Assembly (NCBI RefSeq): GCF_040702995.1
Contig: NZ_CP159992.1
Location: 196,501 to 260,500 of the forward strand
Origin: Paenibacillus sp. AN1007
GTDB lineage: Bacteria; Bacillota; Bacilli; Paenibacillales; Paenibacillaceae
DNA: 64,000 bases
Reading direction: 5' to 3'
How positions within the stretch are numbered: position 1 is the stretch's first letter; every line of letters starts with the position of its first letter. The notes below the pieces were generated by a model. The model was given only the letters and a program-made list of their open reading frames with translations, did no database searches and was not told where the DNA came from. The position numbers were made by a program, and so were the translations under genes. Shown here piece after piece: positions 9,187-17,538 of the stretch.

Positions 9187-9750
9187 ATGACCATTTACTG
9201 TCCACTGCGTTTGGATGAACATTACAACAACAATGGCTTCAGTTATCCCGGTACCGGGAATATCGGAAATTTCACGACATTTGGATCATCGTATCCGGCG
9301 GATGAACTGGCTGATCAAGGAAATATGCAGTGGAAGGATGTCCCTTTCGTTTTCCCTGACAGCACGCAGCGGTTTAACAACATCGAACTGGAGAGCCAGC
9401 GCATTCAAGTGCCGGATGGTGAGTACGCTGCATTGTATATTTTGGGTGCGGCAGACAATGGATCATATCATGAATTTATTTACTTTGAGCGGAACGAAGA
9501 ACGGGTAGGGAAGGCTTCTCTTGCACTGACGAATTGGACCGAAACGACCGCCAAGTTCAAGGAAGAGATGATGCATCGTTTTCGCGGCATGTATACCCAA
9601 AAAGGGGCACTGCTTACCTCGGTACATCCGATCATCTGGTTTCAGCAAATCCAGCTAGAGGAAGCACTATGTTTTGACACAATGATCATGTCGGACAATC
9701 CATGTATGCATATCTTCGCATTGACACTGGGAAAGGAGCGATCTGAATGA
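9187..9750 (+). CDS. Stand-alone carbohydrate-binding-like beta-sandwich protein
   Basis: 187 residues from the ATG at 9187, which has AGGAGG at 9173; a GTG at 9178 overlaps the ribosome site and is less likely. The sequence (NNNGFSYPG, GNFTTFGSSYPADEL, VPFVFP, YAALYILGAADNGSYHE) resembles the accessory beta-sandwich domains attached to some glycoside hydrolases. Here it stands alone without a catalytic domain or signal peptide. It sits between the exporters and a BtrH-like gene and overlaps the latter by 4 bases. Inference: it binds a sugar-like acceptor or product in the cytoplasm. Its role is otherwise unknown. Confidence 0.7.
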   Translation: MTIYCPLRLDEHYNNNGFSYPGTGNIGNFTTFGSSYPADELADQGNMQWKDVPFVFPDSTQRFNNIELESQRIQVPDGEYAALYILGAADNGSYHEFIYFERNEERVGKASLALTNWTETTAKFKEEMMHRFRGMYTQKGALLTSVHPIIWFQQIQLEEALCFDTMIMSDNPCMHIFALTLGKERSE

Positions 9751-10790
9751 ATATTCAACCGAGGGAAAGCAGTACAGAAGGCGAAGATTGTTTTACGCTC
9801 TGTGTGAGCAGTATTCTGAATTATAAAGAGTTCAGTCCTTTTTTGGCCGTGTGGAAGCAGTGCGGCTTATTGTATTCCGAGGACCCTGAGCGGGGGACTC
9901 CGAAGCTGGCACCAAGCTACATGACCGTGGAGCAGGAGTTACGACACATCCATCGGATCGATCTTCAAATTCGAAGAGAACATGATCAGACTGACGTGGT
10001 TAAGCAGATCATGACACATCTCCATCAAAATGAACCTGTCATTGTGTGGGTGGATGTATTTTATCTGCAGTACAACTCACTGTACCAGGTGATGCATTCG
10101 GCACACTGTATTGTGCTCTCGGAATATGCGGACGGGAAATTCGGTTTTATTGATGATTTCTATCATCTGAAGGGAAGTATGGATGAGCAGGACTTGATTC
10201 AGGCACTTGATCTGGGAATGACACCACTCATCCGTGAGGGGACACGGTTCCGTTATGCGACACTGGATATTACAGATGCTGTCCGGAAAGTTCCGGAACG
10301 AGATTTCTATGCAATGCTTCATCACAATCAGACGATTCTGGGTGGAGAGTCCGAAGAACTGCGCAGTCAGAGTGGTTGGCAGGAGTTGGTTCGTCCGCTT
10401 GCGGGCATTGCAGCGATTGAGCGGTACGTGCAGTCTACACGCAGCTATATGGAACACGTGACGGAACTGACGGAAGAATTCCTCGATAATATGTATAGTG
10501 ATTTGGCAGGGATCAGCAACAATCGATATCTGTATGGACACTTCCTCAGGGAAGGGATCCCATATGACCCCGAACTGTCCAAACTGATCGACAACTATGA
10601 TTATGCTGCCCAGCGGTGGAATCTGGCAGCGAATATGACGCTGAAAAGCCTCTATCAAAACGTTGATCGGCGCCATCAGATGTTAAATCGGGCCCTGGGC
10701 AAAGTGCAGGAGATCATCGCTATTGAACATCAAGCGTGTGAAATGGGGAAATCTCTGGTCGCTAATTCGGGTTTCAGTATGATGTCCTGA
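9747..10790 (+). CDS. Free-standing BtrH-like acyltransferase/peptidase-fold protein
   Basis: 347 residues. The N-terminal 180 residues match the BtrH N-terminal type: EDCFTLCVSSIL gives candidate nucleophile Cys15 (or Cys19). HSAHCIVLSEY gives His120, with Asp16 residues later in FIDDFY, the C39/papain-like order Cys-His-Asp. The pattern VIVWVDVFYL is shared with the C-terminal domain of the NRPS at 1184. The remaining residues are helical, also like the NRPS tail. It is the last gene of the operon and ends at a strong terminator. By analogy with BtrH it should transfer an acyl or aminoacyl group from a carrier protein to an acceptor; the substrate is unknown. Confidence 0.8.
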   Translation: MNIQPRESSTEGEDCFTLCVSSILNYKEFSPFLAVWKQCGLLYSEDPERGTPKLAPSYMTVEQELRHIHRIDLQIRREHDQTDVVKQIMTHLHQNEPVIVWVDVFYLQYNSLYQVMHSAHCIVLSEYADGKFGFIDDFYHLKGSMDEQDLIQALDLGMTPLIREGTRFRYATLDITDAVRKVPERDFYAMLHHNQTILGGESEELRSQSGWQELVRPLAGIAAIERYVQSTRSYMEHVTELTEEFLDNMYSDLAGISNNRYLYGHFLREGIPYDPELSKLIDNYDYAAQRWNLAANMTLKSLYQNVDRRHQMLNRALGKVQEIIAIEHQACEMGKSLVANSGFSMMS

Positions 10791-10795
10791 TACCC

Positions 10796-10837
10796 AAAAA
10801 ACCGTGAAAGCAGAAGCCTGCTCTCACGGTTTTTTTA
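10796..10837. terminator. Bidirectional intrinsic terminator
   Basis: A 13-bp stem (ACCGTGAAAGCAG with CTGCTCTCACGGT, one mismatch) is flanked by an A-run on the left and seven T on the right. It closes the biosynthetic operon and, on the other strand, the convergent MFS gene. Confidence 0.9.
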
Positions 10838-10851
10838 TGCCGTCGTATCCA

Positions 10852-12225
10852 CTATCCTTTGTTCAGGATTTGTTTTCGTGACTGCATTCTCAGATAAATT
10901 TGCGAAAAGATAACGGATGCGAGTCCGACCACAGTCATGCCCCCGAAAATATAGCCGTATGCCGAAGACAAAGGCAGGTTCTGCATGGCAGTCAAAGCAA
11001 CGCCAGTCATAGCAACGCTGAATGCACCGCTGAAAAATTGACTGAGCTGGAACAGTCCCATACCTGCGCCCACCTGATCCATGGACAGATTGCCCGACAA
11101 TTCGTTGGATACGCTGGTCGTCAAGGAAGAGAACCCGACGCTGAGCAGCATATATATAACCATGATGGCGTAGATGCTTTGGTCTGCCAGCAAAGCGAAC
11201 AGTCCGGCAGCAGCCAGCAGCAGCCAAGGTGCGAATTTCAGGAGCAGCGTATTGCCGTGACGGTCAATCATGCGGCCGATCCGGTTGGACAGCAGCATAG
11301 ATATGAGTGCACCCGGGAAAATGACGAGTCCTGACTGTGCAGGGGTCAGTCCATAGAGATGCGCCAAAACTTGCGGCAGCAGGAACAGTGTAGCGAAGTT
11401 GTTAATGTACGATACGATGCCCAGCGAGCTGAGAATCATATATTTTTTGTCTTTGAACAGTGCCGGCTGCACAAACGGATCGGCCGCGCGGCGAATGCGT
11501 AACCAGAACAGCAGCAGTGCGCTTACCCCGACGATCAGTGTTACGGCCTGCCGGGAGGTCAGGAATAACAGAATACCGGTTGTACCGATCGCAAGCAGGA
11601 TGGCGCCAAGCAGGTCGAAAGAACCCTTTTGCGGCATCTCCCGAGGCAGCAGTCTGTAGAAAACTGGAATTAAAAACAGCGTTAACCCTGTAACGATAAA
11701 CAGATCATGCCATCCTAAAAACTGTGTGATGCTGCCGCCAAGTACCGGACCAAGTCCAAGACCCAGCGAACTGGCAGACATGATGACAGCCATTGATTTG
11801 CCCCGGCGTTCATTCGGAATGTAGCGGGTAATCAGTACAATGGCAAGACCCGGAACCGAAGCTGCGCCTGCTGCTTGAACGAGACGGGCAATGAGCAGAA
11901 GAATAAAGTGGTCACTGAAAAATCCCAATACCGAGGCAGTTCCAAGCAGTGTAAGTCCAGTGGTAAACAAGGTGCGGATCGGCACAAAATCGGATAAACG
12001 GGAGAACGTAATTGAGGAAATCGCAAATACAATGGAATACCCTGTAACAATCCAGGAAGAAGCGACGGAAGTCAGCTTGAATGCAGCGGCAATTTGCGGC
12101 AGGGCCAGATTGAACATCATCGTATTCATTACGACAAGTACAACGGTAAAGCCCAGCAGTCCAACGATCAATCCTTCCTGTATTCCTGTCCGTTCCATCG
12201 GTGATGCAGCTGCGGTGTTATTCAT
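10852..12225 (-). CDS. MFS drug-efflux transporter
   Basis: 457 residues with about 12-14 hydrophobic helices and typical major-facilitator features: an early FNLALPQIAAAF segment, GYSIVFAISS, a loop like motif A (SRLSDFVPIRTLF) and motif C-like GLGLGPVLGGSI. This pattern suits the DHA (TetA/Bmr/QacA-like) proton-driven drug exporters. It is transcribed toward the NRPS operon and away from an ArsR-type regulator gene about 200 bases upstream. A palindromic operator candidate lies between them. It may contribute resistance to the cluster product, but it could be an unrelated multidrug pump. Confidence 0.88.
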   Translation of the reverse strand: MNNTAAASPMERTGIQEGLIVGLLGFTVVLVVMNTMMFNLALPQIAAAFKLTSVASSWIVTGYSIVFAISSITFSRLSDFVPIRTLFTTGLTLLGTASVLGFFSDHFILLLIARLVQAAGAASVPGLAIVLITRYIPNERRGKSMAVIMSASSLGLGLGPVLGGSITQFLGWHDLFIVTGLTLFLIPVFYRLLPREMPQKGSFDLLGAILLAIGTTGILLFLTSRQAVTLIVGVSALLLFWLRIRRAADPFVQPALFKDKKYMILSSLGIVSYINNFATLFLLPQVLAHLYGLTPAQSGLVIFPGALISMLLSNRIGRMIDRHGNTLLLKFAPWLLLAAAGLFALLADQSIYAIMVIYMLLSVGFSSLTTSVSNELSGNLSMDQVGAGMGLFQLSQFFSGAFSVAMTGVALTAMQNLPLSSAYGYIFGGMTVVGLASVIFSQIYLRMQSRKQILNKG

Positions 12226-12347
12226 AAAAACCTCCTATCATGATGTGCATTTCGCAACATTTCAGAAACGGTTTGTAACATTTGCAAAATGGTGTATAAT
12301 GTCAGTCCCTGTGCTGTACAGCAAGGGATACATTCGAAATGATGTAA

Positions 12348-12365
12348 GTTCGATTGATGTCGAAC
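12348..12365. promoter_or_regulatory. Perfect inverted repeat, candidate ArsR-family operator
   Basis: GTTCGA-TTGATG-TCGAAC is a perfect 6+6 inverted repeat with a 6-base spacer. It lies between the divergent MFS and ArsR-like genes, the position expected for autoregulation plus control of the pump. The assignment is inferred from position and symmetry only. Confidence 0.55.
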
Positions 12366-12430
12366 ATTAGAAATATATCATGAACTTATGTTAGAATACA
12401 ATGCATAGTCTGAAAAAGGGAGACTGCCGT

Positions 12431-12757
12431 ATGAAAATTTTACATCATCCCCAGGCAGCCGATATCGAGCTTTCCTCCGTGCTGTATGCGCTCAGTGATC
12501 CGACCCGGCTGGGGATTGTAGAGGAAGCGGCGAGAAGCGGGGAACAGCCGTGCAGTCATTTTCATGCCCGTGTTGTGAAATCAACGATGTCGCACCATAT
12601 CCGCACGTTACGGGAAGCGGGTGTGATTCGGGTCAGAATACAGGGTACACAGCATTTTATCACACTGCGATCGGAGGATCTGGAAGCACGTTTTCCAGGG
12701 CTTCTGCAGTCTATACTTCAAGCCGCGGCACAGATTAGCGCAGATTCATCAGAGTGA
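12431..12757 (+). CDS. ArsR-family winged-helix repressor
   Basis: 108 residues from the ATG at 12431, preceded by GGGAG; an upstream in-frame ATG at 12401 lacks a good ribosome site. The sequence LSDPTRLGIVEEA and the recognition helix KSTMSHHIRTLREAGVI are classic ArsR-type. There is no CxC metal site in the recognition helix, so it is probably not a metal sensor. Divergent from the MFS efflux gene, it most likely represses that gene and itself. A terminator follows its stop codon directly. Confidence 0.87.
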   Translation: MKILHHPQAADIELSSVLYALSDPTRLGIVEEAARSGEQPCSHFHARVVKSTMSHHIRTLREAGVIRVRIQGTQHFITLRSEDLEARFPGLLQSILQAAAQISADSSE

Positions 12758-12796
12758 ATGTCTTTTCTTCTATAGGAAGAAGAGGCATTTTTTTAT
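12757..12796 (+). terminator. Intrinsic terminator after the ArsR gene
   Basis: A stem of ATGTCTTTTCTTC with GAAGAAGAGGCAT (two G-T type mismatches) around a TATAG loop is followed by eight T. It begins at the stop codon. Confidence 0.85.
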
Positions 12797-12937
12797 TGTT
12801 GGATAGATGAGTGCGAATGACTCCATATTGACTTGATAAAAGGTTGCTCCTGATGCGACATTCTATGTCGTCCCAATGCCTCTATAATGATGGTGAACAA
12901 AAACACACAAACCCTATTGAAAAGAGGTTCACAATCA

Positions 12938-13132
12938 TTGGCTAAAACAAAAAGAGGTCGCGTTCTGTGGAGTCTTCCGTCCAGAGGACGGGGAACATGT
13001 CCAATATGCAGGAGTACCCGGATTAAATTGTTGTATACACAAACGAAAACCGACGGTACAAGTCTGAAAGTCTGCAAAGGCTGCTCCAAAGCCGTGCAGT
13101 CCAGAGTCGATATGGCAGAAGCCAACGCTTAG
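12938..13132 (+). CDS. Small zinc-ribbon protein
   Basis: 64 residues from TTG 12938, which has AAGAGG ten bases upstream; ATGs at 12887 and 12890 lack a ribosome site. Two Cys pairs (CPICRST and CKGC) about 25 residues apart form a zinc ribbon, and the N-terminus is strongly basic (AKTKRGRVLWSLPSRGRG). The basic tail and ribbon suggest nucleic-acid or ribosome binding. It is monocistronic and ends at its own terminator at 13184. The exact function is unknown. Confidence 0.75.
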   Translation: MAKTKRGRVLWSLPSRGRGTCPICRSTRIKLLYTQTKTDGTSLKVCKGCSKAVQSRVDMAEANA

Positions 13133-13183
13133 CGGAGAAGCAGATAATTCTTATAAGTGAAAGATCATCGTTTTCCATCTGTC

Positions 13184-13216
13184 CAGCCTGTTCTTCGGAA
13201 CAGGCTGTGGCTTTTT
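13184..13216 (+). terminator. Intrinsic terminator after the zinc-ribbon gene
   Basis: A perfect 10-bp stem CAGCCTGTTC/GAACAGGCTG closed by a TTCG tetraloop, followed by TGGCTTTTTG. Confidence 0.88.
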
Positions 13217-13266
13217 GATATAATACAAAAAAATAGGCGTTGGAATGATTCAGGGGGTGAAATCGC

Positions 13267-14187
13267 TTGAGCAGCATGCATCGGATTCATTGGTTTGATG
13301 AACAGATTCGAAGCGGGCGTTTTCCGAACAGCGGCAGCCTTGCACGACAATTCGAAATTTCTCGGCGTCAGGCCCAGCGTGATATTGAATATATGGTGAA
13401 TACGCTGCGTGCTCCCTTGATGTATGCAGCCAAGTACCGCGGGTATTGTTACGAGGATCAGACGTTCCGGCTGCCGCACTTATACATGACGGAGGAGGAG
13501 CAGCGTGTCCTGAAGTATCTGGCCCATCGTTATCGGCACTATGACTATGATCAATCGGATGCGGTGAAGCGGGTAGCGCATTTGCTGGAACGTTTTACGA
13601 TGGAGGAGCATCTTCCTGATCAACAGCAGTTCCCGGTATTTGCGGCACAGCCGAGGCAGCTGCAGTGGTTTGAATTGTTGACTCATGCCGCAGCCGATGC
13701 CCGAAAGACACATATTTATTACAAGGATCACGAGGGAGAGCATCAGATCACCTTTTGTCCTGTGAAGATAACCTCTCAGTTTAATGCAGATTACGTCGTT
13801 GGTTATGAGACAGACCCGCTGCTGCAGACAGCAATACGGCTTGAGAGCATAGTTCAGCTGAAAGCGCTGGATGAACACTTTGAATGCAGTCAGGATGCAT
13901 GGATCAGCAGTTGGGAAGATGCACTGCCTGTACGGAAACCGTTTACAGCACAGATTCGTTTTCATGAAGCGCAGCAATCAGAGCAGTGGCAGGGATATCG
14001 CATTCGGGAGCAGCAGGGACAGATTTGCTGGATCGAATTTTATGATGCGGACGTGTTCCTGCAGCATCTGTATGCTTCGGAATGGGAGGAGCTGATCTCT
14101 CCAGGATGGCTCAGACGCAAGCTTATGAAACGGACGGAAGAGATTGCGCAGCGGCTGAGCATACAGCATCAAGCAGAGAAAGAATAA
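13267..14187 (+). CDS. HTH-WYL domain transcriptional regulator
   Basis: 306 residues from TTG 13267, with GGGGGTGA six bases upstream. An N-terminal winged helix (LARQFEISRRQAQRDIEYM) of the DeoR-like type is followed by a WYL-type ligand domain (IHIYYKD-like strand TFCPVKI and a W-rich C-terminus). WYL regulators sense small ligands, often nucleotides or nucleic acids. It is directly upstream of two degenerate BtrH-like genes in the same orientation with an 80-base gap, so it may control them. Whether it also controls the NRPS operon cannot be seen. Confidence 0.82.
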   Translation: MSSMHRIHWFDEQIRSGRFPNSGSLARQFEISRRQAQRDIEYMVNTLRAPLMYAAKYRGYCYEDQTFRLPHLYMTEEEQRVLKYLAHRYRHYDYDQSDAVKRVAHLLERFTMEEHLPDQQQFPVFAAQPRQLQWFELLTHAAADARKTHIYYKDHEGEHQITFCPVKITSQFNADYVVGYETDPLLQTAIRLESIVQLKALDEHFECSQDAWISSWEDALPVRKPFTAQIRFHEAQQSEQWQGYRIREQQGQICWIEFYDADVFLQHLYASEWEELISPGWLRRKLMKRTEEIAQRLSIQHQAEKE

Positions 14188-14264
14188 GGATCGCATCTTA
14201 GAGGTTTTTAGAAGAAGACTGTTCATTGTTCTGGATTGCCATGCATGAAACGGGGGAGAACATT

Positions 14265-15263
14265 TTGGCTGAAAAAATGCTGGCACATATGATGATGAAA
14301 AGGGAATCGAAGTCGTACGTGGACAGCCTGTATGCGATATTAACGGGGACAGGACAATTTCAGGGAGAGAAATATATGCTTGCAGGCTATACCGGCATGG
14401 CTTTTAAACTATCGGTTCATAAGCGATTACTTCCGATGTCCGTAACGGCTTACGGACAGTGGGGAGTGGCGCATCAGGGCGGGATCAACAATCTCGGCCT
14501 GTTTACGATATATGATGGGGGACGAAGTCGGCATCCGACATTTGCTTATTATCAGCAGGATGCCGTGAACTGGGTTAAACGCAGTCTGGATGAAGGAAAA
14601 GGTGTCATCTACTGGATTCCCGAGTTTGGTGTCATTTATGGATATGATGATGCAGATCAGGTCTTTTATGTGCAGGATGGCTGGAGCAAAGAGCCGCAAA
14701 TTTTACTGTATGACAACTTTGGATTGAATTTCACCGGTTTCTGGTACTGCCAGATCTTTGGTGATCAGGTGCAGCTTACAGAGCAGGAGATGGTGATCGA
14801 GTCTTTGCGACTGGCGATTGAGGACTGGGATATTCCATACCGTTTGTTACCTGATCAAAATATAGTCTCCGGCCGGCAAGCATATGATGTTTGGATTGAA
14901 GCACTTCACTCTGGAGATTACGATGGTTCAGGAGCAGCTTATCTTCTGGATTCGTACTGCCAATCGCGTACCGAGATTCGAATGTATTTACATGATGTTC
15001 GTGGCTTATGGACTGAACTGGAGCATGCATGGATGTGTTATAACCGGATTGCTGAACTGATCCAGCAGATGAGAGCACTTCTGGTACGGGAAGAACATGG
15101 GCTTGCGCTGAAGGAGGATGCCAATGAGCAGCTTGTGCAGTGGCTTGGACAGGCGAAGCTGCTCGAAGAACAGGCGGTGGATTCTTTTCGTACCATATCA
15201 GCGCAGTATGCGGATCGTAAACGATCTACGGTACCCCGTTGGGGCACACACTCCGCACGGTAG
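14265..15263 (+). CDS. BtrH-like protein lacking the expected catalytic Cys and His (paralogue 1)
   Basis: 332 residues from TTG 14265, which has GGGGGAG seven bases upstream; the longer frame from TTG 14226 has none. The fold pattern follows the BtrH-like proteins of the cluster. However, the nucleophile region reads SYVDSLYAIL with no Cys, and the His strand reads EFGVIYGYDD with Phe in place of His. It is therefore probably a non-catalytic or differently catalytic member. A helical C-terminal half follows. It is a tandem paralogue of the next gene and follows a WYL regulator. The substrate and role are unknown; a binding or scaffold function for carrier-bound intermediates is only a guess. 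Confidence 0.7.
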   Translation: MAEKMLAHMMMKRESKSYVDSLYAILTGTGQFQGEKYMLAGYTGMAFKLSVHKRLLPMSVTAYGQWGVAHQGGINNLGLFTIYDGGRSRHPTFAYYQQDAVNWVKRSLDEGKGVIYWIPEFGVIYGYDDADQVFYVQDGWSKEPQILLYDNFGLNFTGFWYCQIFGDQVQLTEQEMVIESLRLAIEDWDIPYRLLPDQNIVSGRQAYDVWIEALHSGDYDGSGAAYLLDSYCQSRTEIRMYLHDVRGLWTELEHAWMCYNRIAELIQQMRALLVREEHGLALKEDANEQLVQWLGQAKLLEEQAVDSFRTISAQYADRKRSTVPRWGTHSAR

Positions 15264-15330
15264 AATTGGGGATGCAGTGGTACGATGAACAAAAGGAAGG
15301 CAGAATGGATGCAGGAATGGGGCTCAAAGC

Positions 15331-16362
15331 ATGAAAAAAATGAGGTTATTGACTGATTTGGCTGATTTAATTCAGCGACCTCAGGCCAATTCGGAGATCA
15401 CGAATACGGATACGTGGCGATACGGGGCAGGCACCTATGCAGATGCGTTATACCCTATTTTGTTACACAAAAAGTGGACACATCTTCCGCTTTATATGAT
15501 TGCAGGCATGACAGCAAGTCTTTTTCGTTTCGTGGTGGACCGTCGTCTGACGAAGGAATCCGTATCGGCGTATAACTGGATGGCAGAAAATTTTGTTGCT
15601 GCTGATTTTATCGGAGTGACTGCGAGTCAGGCTGCCGGGTTTTCCTTTGAACCGACGTTTCCCCTTTATCAGAAGCAAGCTCTCCATGATATCAAAAATT
15701 CGATCGATCGGGGAACTGGGGCGGTGCTGTGGCACGATCAATTTGTGGTGGTTGTCGGATACGATGATGACGAGGAAGTATTGTTTTTTTGCACAGGAGA
15801 TGATCCTGACGTGCTTCGTTTGCCCTATTCCTTAGTCGGCCAGAATAACTCACCGTATTGGTATTATCAAGTGTTGGAAGCTCACCAATCCATCGATATG
15901 TGGGAAGTGTGCAAGGAGTCGTTAATCCAGGCTGTATTCAAATGGGAAACGCACGACTATATGCTGCCAGCGCAGGATTACGCTTGCGGTTCTGCCGCAT
16001 ACACCGCGGTTGCGGATGTGCTGCAGTCGGGAAACTATGAGACGCATCAGGCGGCAACGGTGCTTCGCTATTATGCTTATACAAGAGGGGACATCTCCTC
16101 ATATGTCAGAGCACTTGAACATTTATCGCCGCAGATGGATCAAGTTATTAAAAAATACACAAAACTTGCGATTATCTATGCATCGATTGTTGAATTGTTG
16201 GATGATTCCGCGGCGTGGGATGCAAGAGAGCCGGAAAGTGTACAGCGAGTTAGTGCACTTATTCGGAGCGCAGGTGATATGGAACAAGCTGCTATTGATG
16301 CGATTAAACATGCTTTTCCCGAAACGATCAACAATCGCTTCTCGGATATTGGGCTGAGATAA
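15331..16362 (+). CDS. BtrH-like protein lacking the expected catalytic Cys and His (paralogue 2)
   Basis: 343 residues. It shares with the previous gene the order TYADALYPIL / PLYMIAGMTASLFRF / VLWHDQFVVVVGYDDDEE and a helical C-terminal half, so the two arose by duplication. As in its neighbour, the positions of the predicted nucleophile Cys and catalytic His are occupied by other residues (Asp/Ala and Phe). The two genes are separated by 67 bases and end at a shared terminator, consistent with one operon and perhaps a heterodimer. Related proteins are annotated as BtrH N-terminal-like from memory of the family; I cannot verify by search. Confidence 0.68.
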   Translation: MKKMRLLTDLADLIQRPQANSEITNTDTWRYGAGTYADALYPILLHKKWTHLPLYMIAGMTASLFRFVVDRRLTKESVSAYNWMAENFVAADFIGVTASQAAGFSFEPTFPLYQKQALHDIKNSIDRGTGAVLWHDQFVVVVGYDDDEEVLFFCTGDDPDVLRLPYSLVGQNNSPYWYYQVLEAHQSIDMWEVCKESLIQAVFKWETHDYMLPAQDYACGSAAYTAVADVLQSGNYETHQAATVLRYYAYTRGDISSYVRALEHLSPQMDQVIKKYTKLAIIYASIVELLDDSAAWDAREPESVQRVSALIRSAGDMEQAAIDAIKHAFPETINNRFSDIGLR

Positions 16363-16408
16363 CACCGCGACACTTTAACATCAAATGAGCTGTACATCAA
16401 ATGATTTG

Positions 16409-16453
16409 TAAAAAGACACCAGAGAGGCGATGAGCCAGTCTGGTGTCTTTTTG
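16409..16453 (+). terminator. Intrinsic terminator
   Basis: AAAGACACCAGA pairs with TCTGGTGTCTTT around a 15-base loop, ending in TTTTTG. It closes the BtrH-like paralogue pair. Confidence 0.87.
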
Positions 16454-16614
16454 CGTATGATCCGAGTTTCGAACACAACGTGGATGAACGTTACTTTTAC
16501 AAAATAATATATAAAATTTGAAATAAAGGTAATCTGAATCCTGATTCATTCCGAATATTATAATATATGGTCTTATTTGGATGGTGAATTCAAGGAATGA
16601 ATGGGGGCAGAACG

Positions 16615-16803
16615 ATGGTACGGAACCCGGAAACCCTTCAGGAATGTATCGAAAACGCAAGGCAGAGACTTTACCAGATGGCAAACCAATATACGAGTCT
16701 GCAGCATCCGGAAGTCATTCGTCAGTCGATGGTGCTGGATGAATTAATTAATGAATATAACGATGCCAAACGCTTCATTTCACGAACGAACCATCATAGC
16801 TAG
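16615..16803 (+). CDS. Spo0E-like aspartyl-phosphate phosphatase
   Basis: 62 residues from ATG 16615, which has GGGGG seven bases upstream. The helix-hairpin pattern IENARQRLYQMA ... VLDELINEY matches the Spo0E family, including the S-x-x-LD-x-L signature (SMVLDEL). Members dephosphorylate Spo0A-P and delay sporulation. The size is typical. Its 3' end overlaps the convergent gene by 29 bases. Confidence 0.85.
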   Translation: MVRNPETLQECIENARQRLYQMANQYTSLQHPEVIRQSMVLDELINEYNDAKRFISRTNHHS

Positions 16804-17056
16804 GGTCAAGTGTACGAACGGCTGACTGAACCTCCGAAATTAGTCGTCCGCGTTCTTCGTAGAGCGGCATCTCTTCTTCATCAAACTGAAAATGAATTGT
16901 TCGGACATCGCCTTCAGACAGTGTCATATTATGAGATTCTAATTGAATGAGAAATGAGTCATCAAACCTTATTCCATCTCGGTCCCGGTAGCAGTACATA
17001 TAGTCAATATCCTTTTCTTCAAGCACTAACACACCTTCTTCCGTCAACTTCATCAT
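16775..17056 (-). CDS. Conserved-looking small protein of unknown function
   Basis: 94 residues. GGAGG lies five bases upstream of the ATG at 17056 (a second ATG at 17053 is also usable). The protein is acidic with an alternating strand pattern and no signal peptide or membrane helix. No family was recognised. It overlaps the end of the Spo0E-like gene tail to tail. Coding is supported by the ribosome site and balanced amino-acid composition. Confidence 0.6.
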   Translation of the reverse strand: MMKLTEEGVLVLEEKDIDYMYCYRDRDGIRFDDSFLIQLESHNMTLSEGDVRTIHFQFDEEEMPLYEERGRLISEVQSAVRTLDPSYDGSFVK

Positions 17057-17538
17057 GGTATCCTCCTTCATAAAGTAGGGTATGCAGTATCTATTTACAT
17101 TATATAGCGCCTGTTAAAATTTAGGGATAGCTGCATCATACATGACCTGAATATTTTATAACATGAATGATTTCTGTTTCGCTTAGTTGTAGGAGTTTAG
17201 TCTTCAAGTAATCGTACGAAAGTCTGACAAGGAAACAACCCATTTCACAAATACACCGAAACGAGGCGGCTGATATCTCATTTCGGTGTTTTTTTTGTGC
17301 TTCCTCCGAAGTTTCACGTCAGAGAAGAGACTCTTGATCAGAAGCAAGTAGGGGACAACCGTGCGTAAGACTTATTGTTGCGAGTGCAGTTGAACGTGTA
17401 AAATATAGGTGATTTGCGAATGTTAATGCGTATTTTTAACGTTGAATAGACAGGCTGTTGAGCTGATTTGAGATAGAGGCCATCGTGGTTTTAGAACAGA
17501 AGTACATACAACATGTTTTACGAAAGGCAGGAGATAGA
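17057..17538. other. Intergenic region of about 480 bases with an orphan terminator
   Basis: It holds the divergent promoters for the flanking genes, not resolved to bases, and the terminator at 17254. No coding sequence with a ribosome site was seen. The plus-strand transcript ending at that terminator has no obvious gene. Confidence 0.5.
17254..17298 (+). terminator. Orphan intrinsic terminator
   Basis: ACACCGAAAC pairs with ATTTCGGTGT and is followed by eight T on the plus strand. The nearest plus-strand gene upstream ends 450 bases away. Confidence 0.85.

Noticed and set aside
10077..10676. 199-codon minus-strand frame opposite the free BtrH-like gene
   Set aside because: No start site or domain, and the plus-strand gene is strongly supported by motifs and operon overlap.
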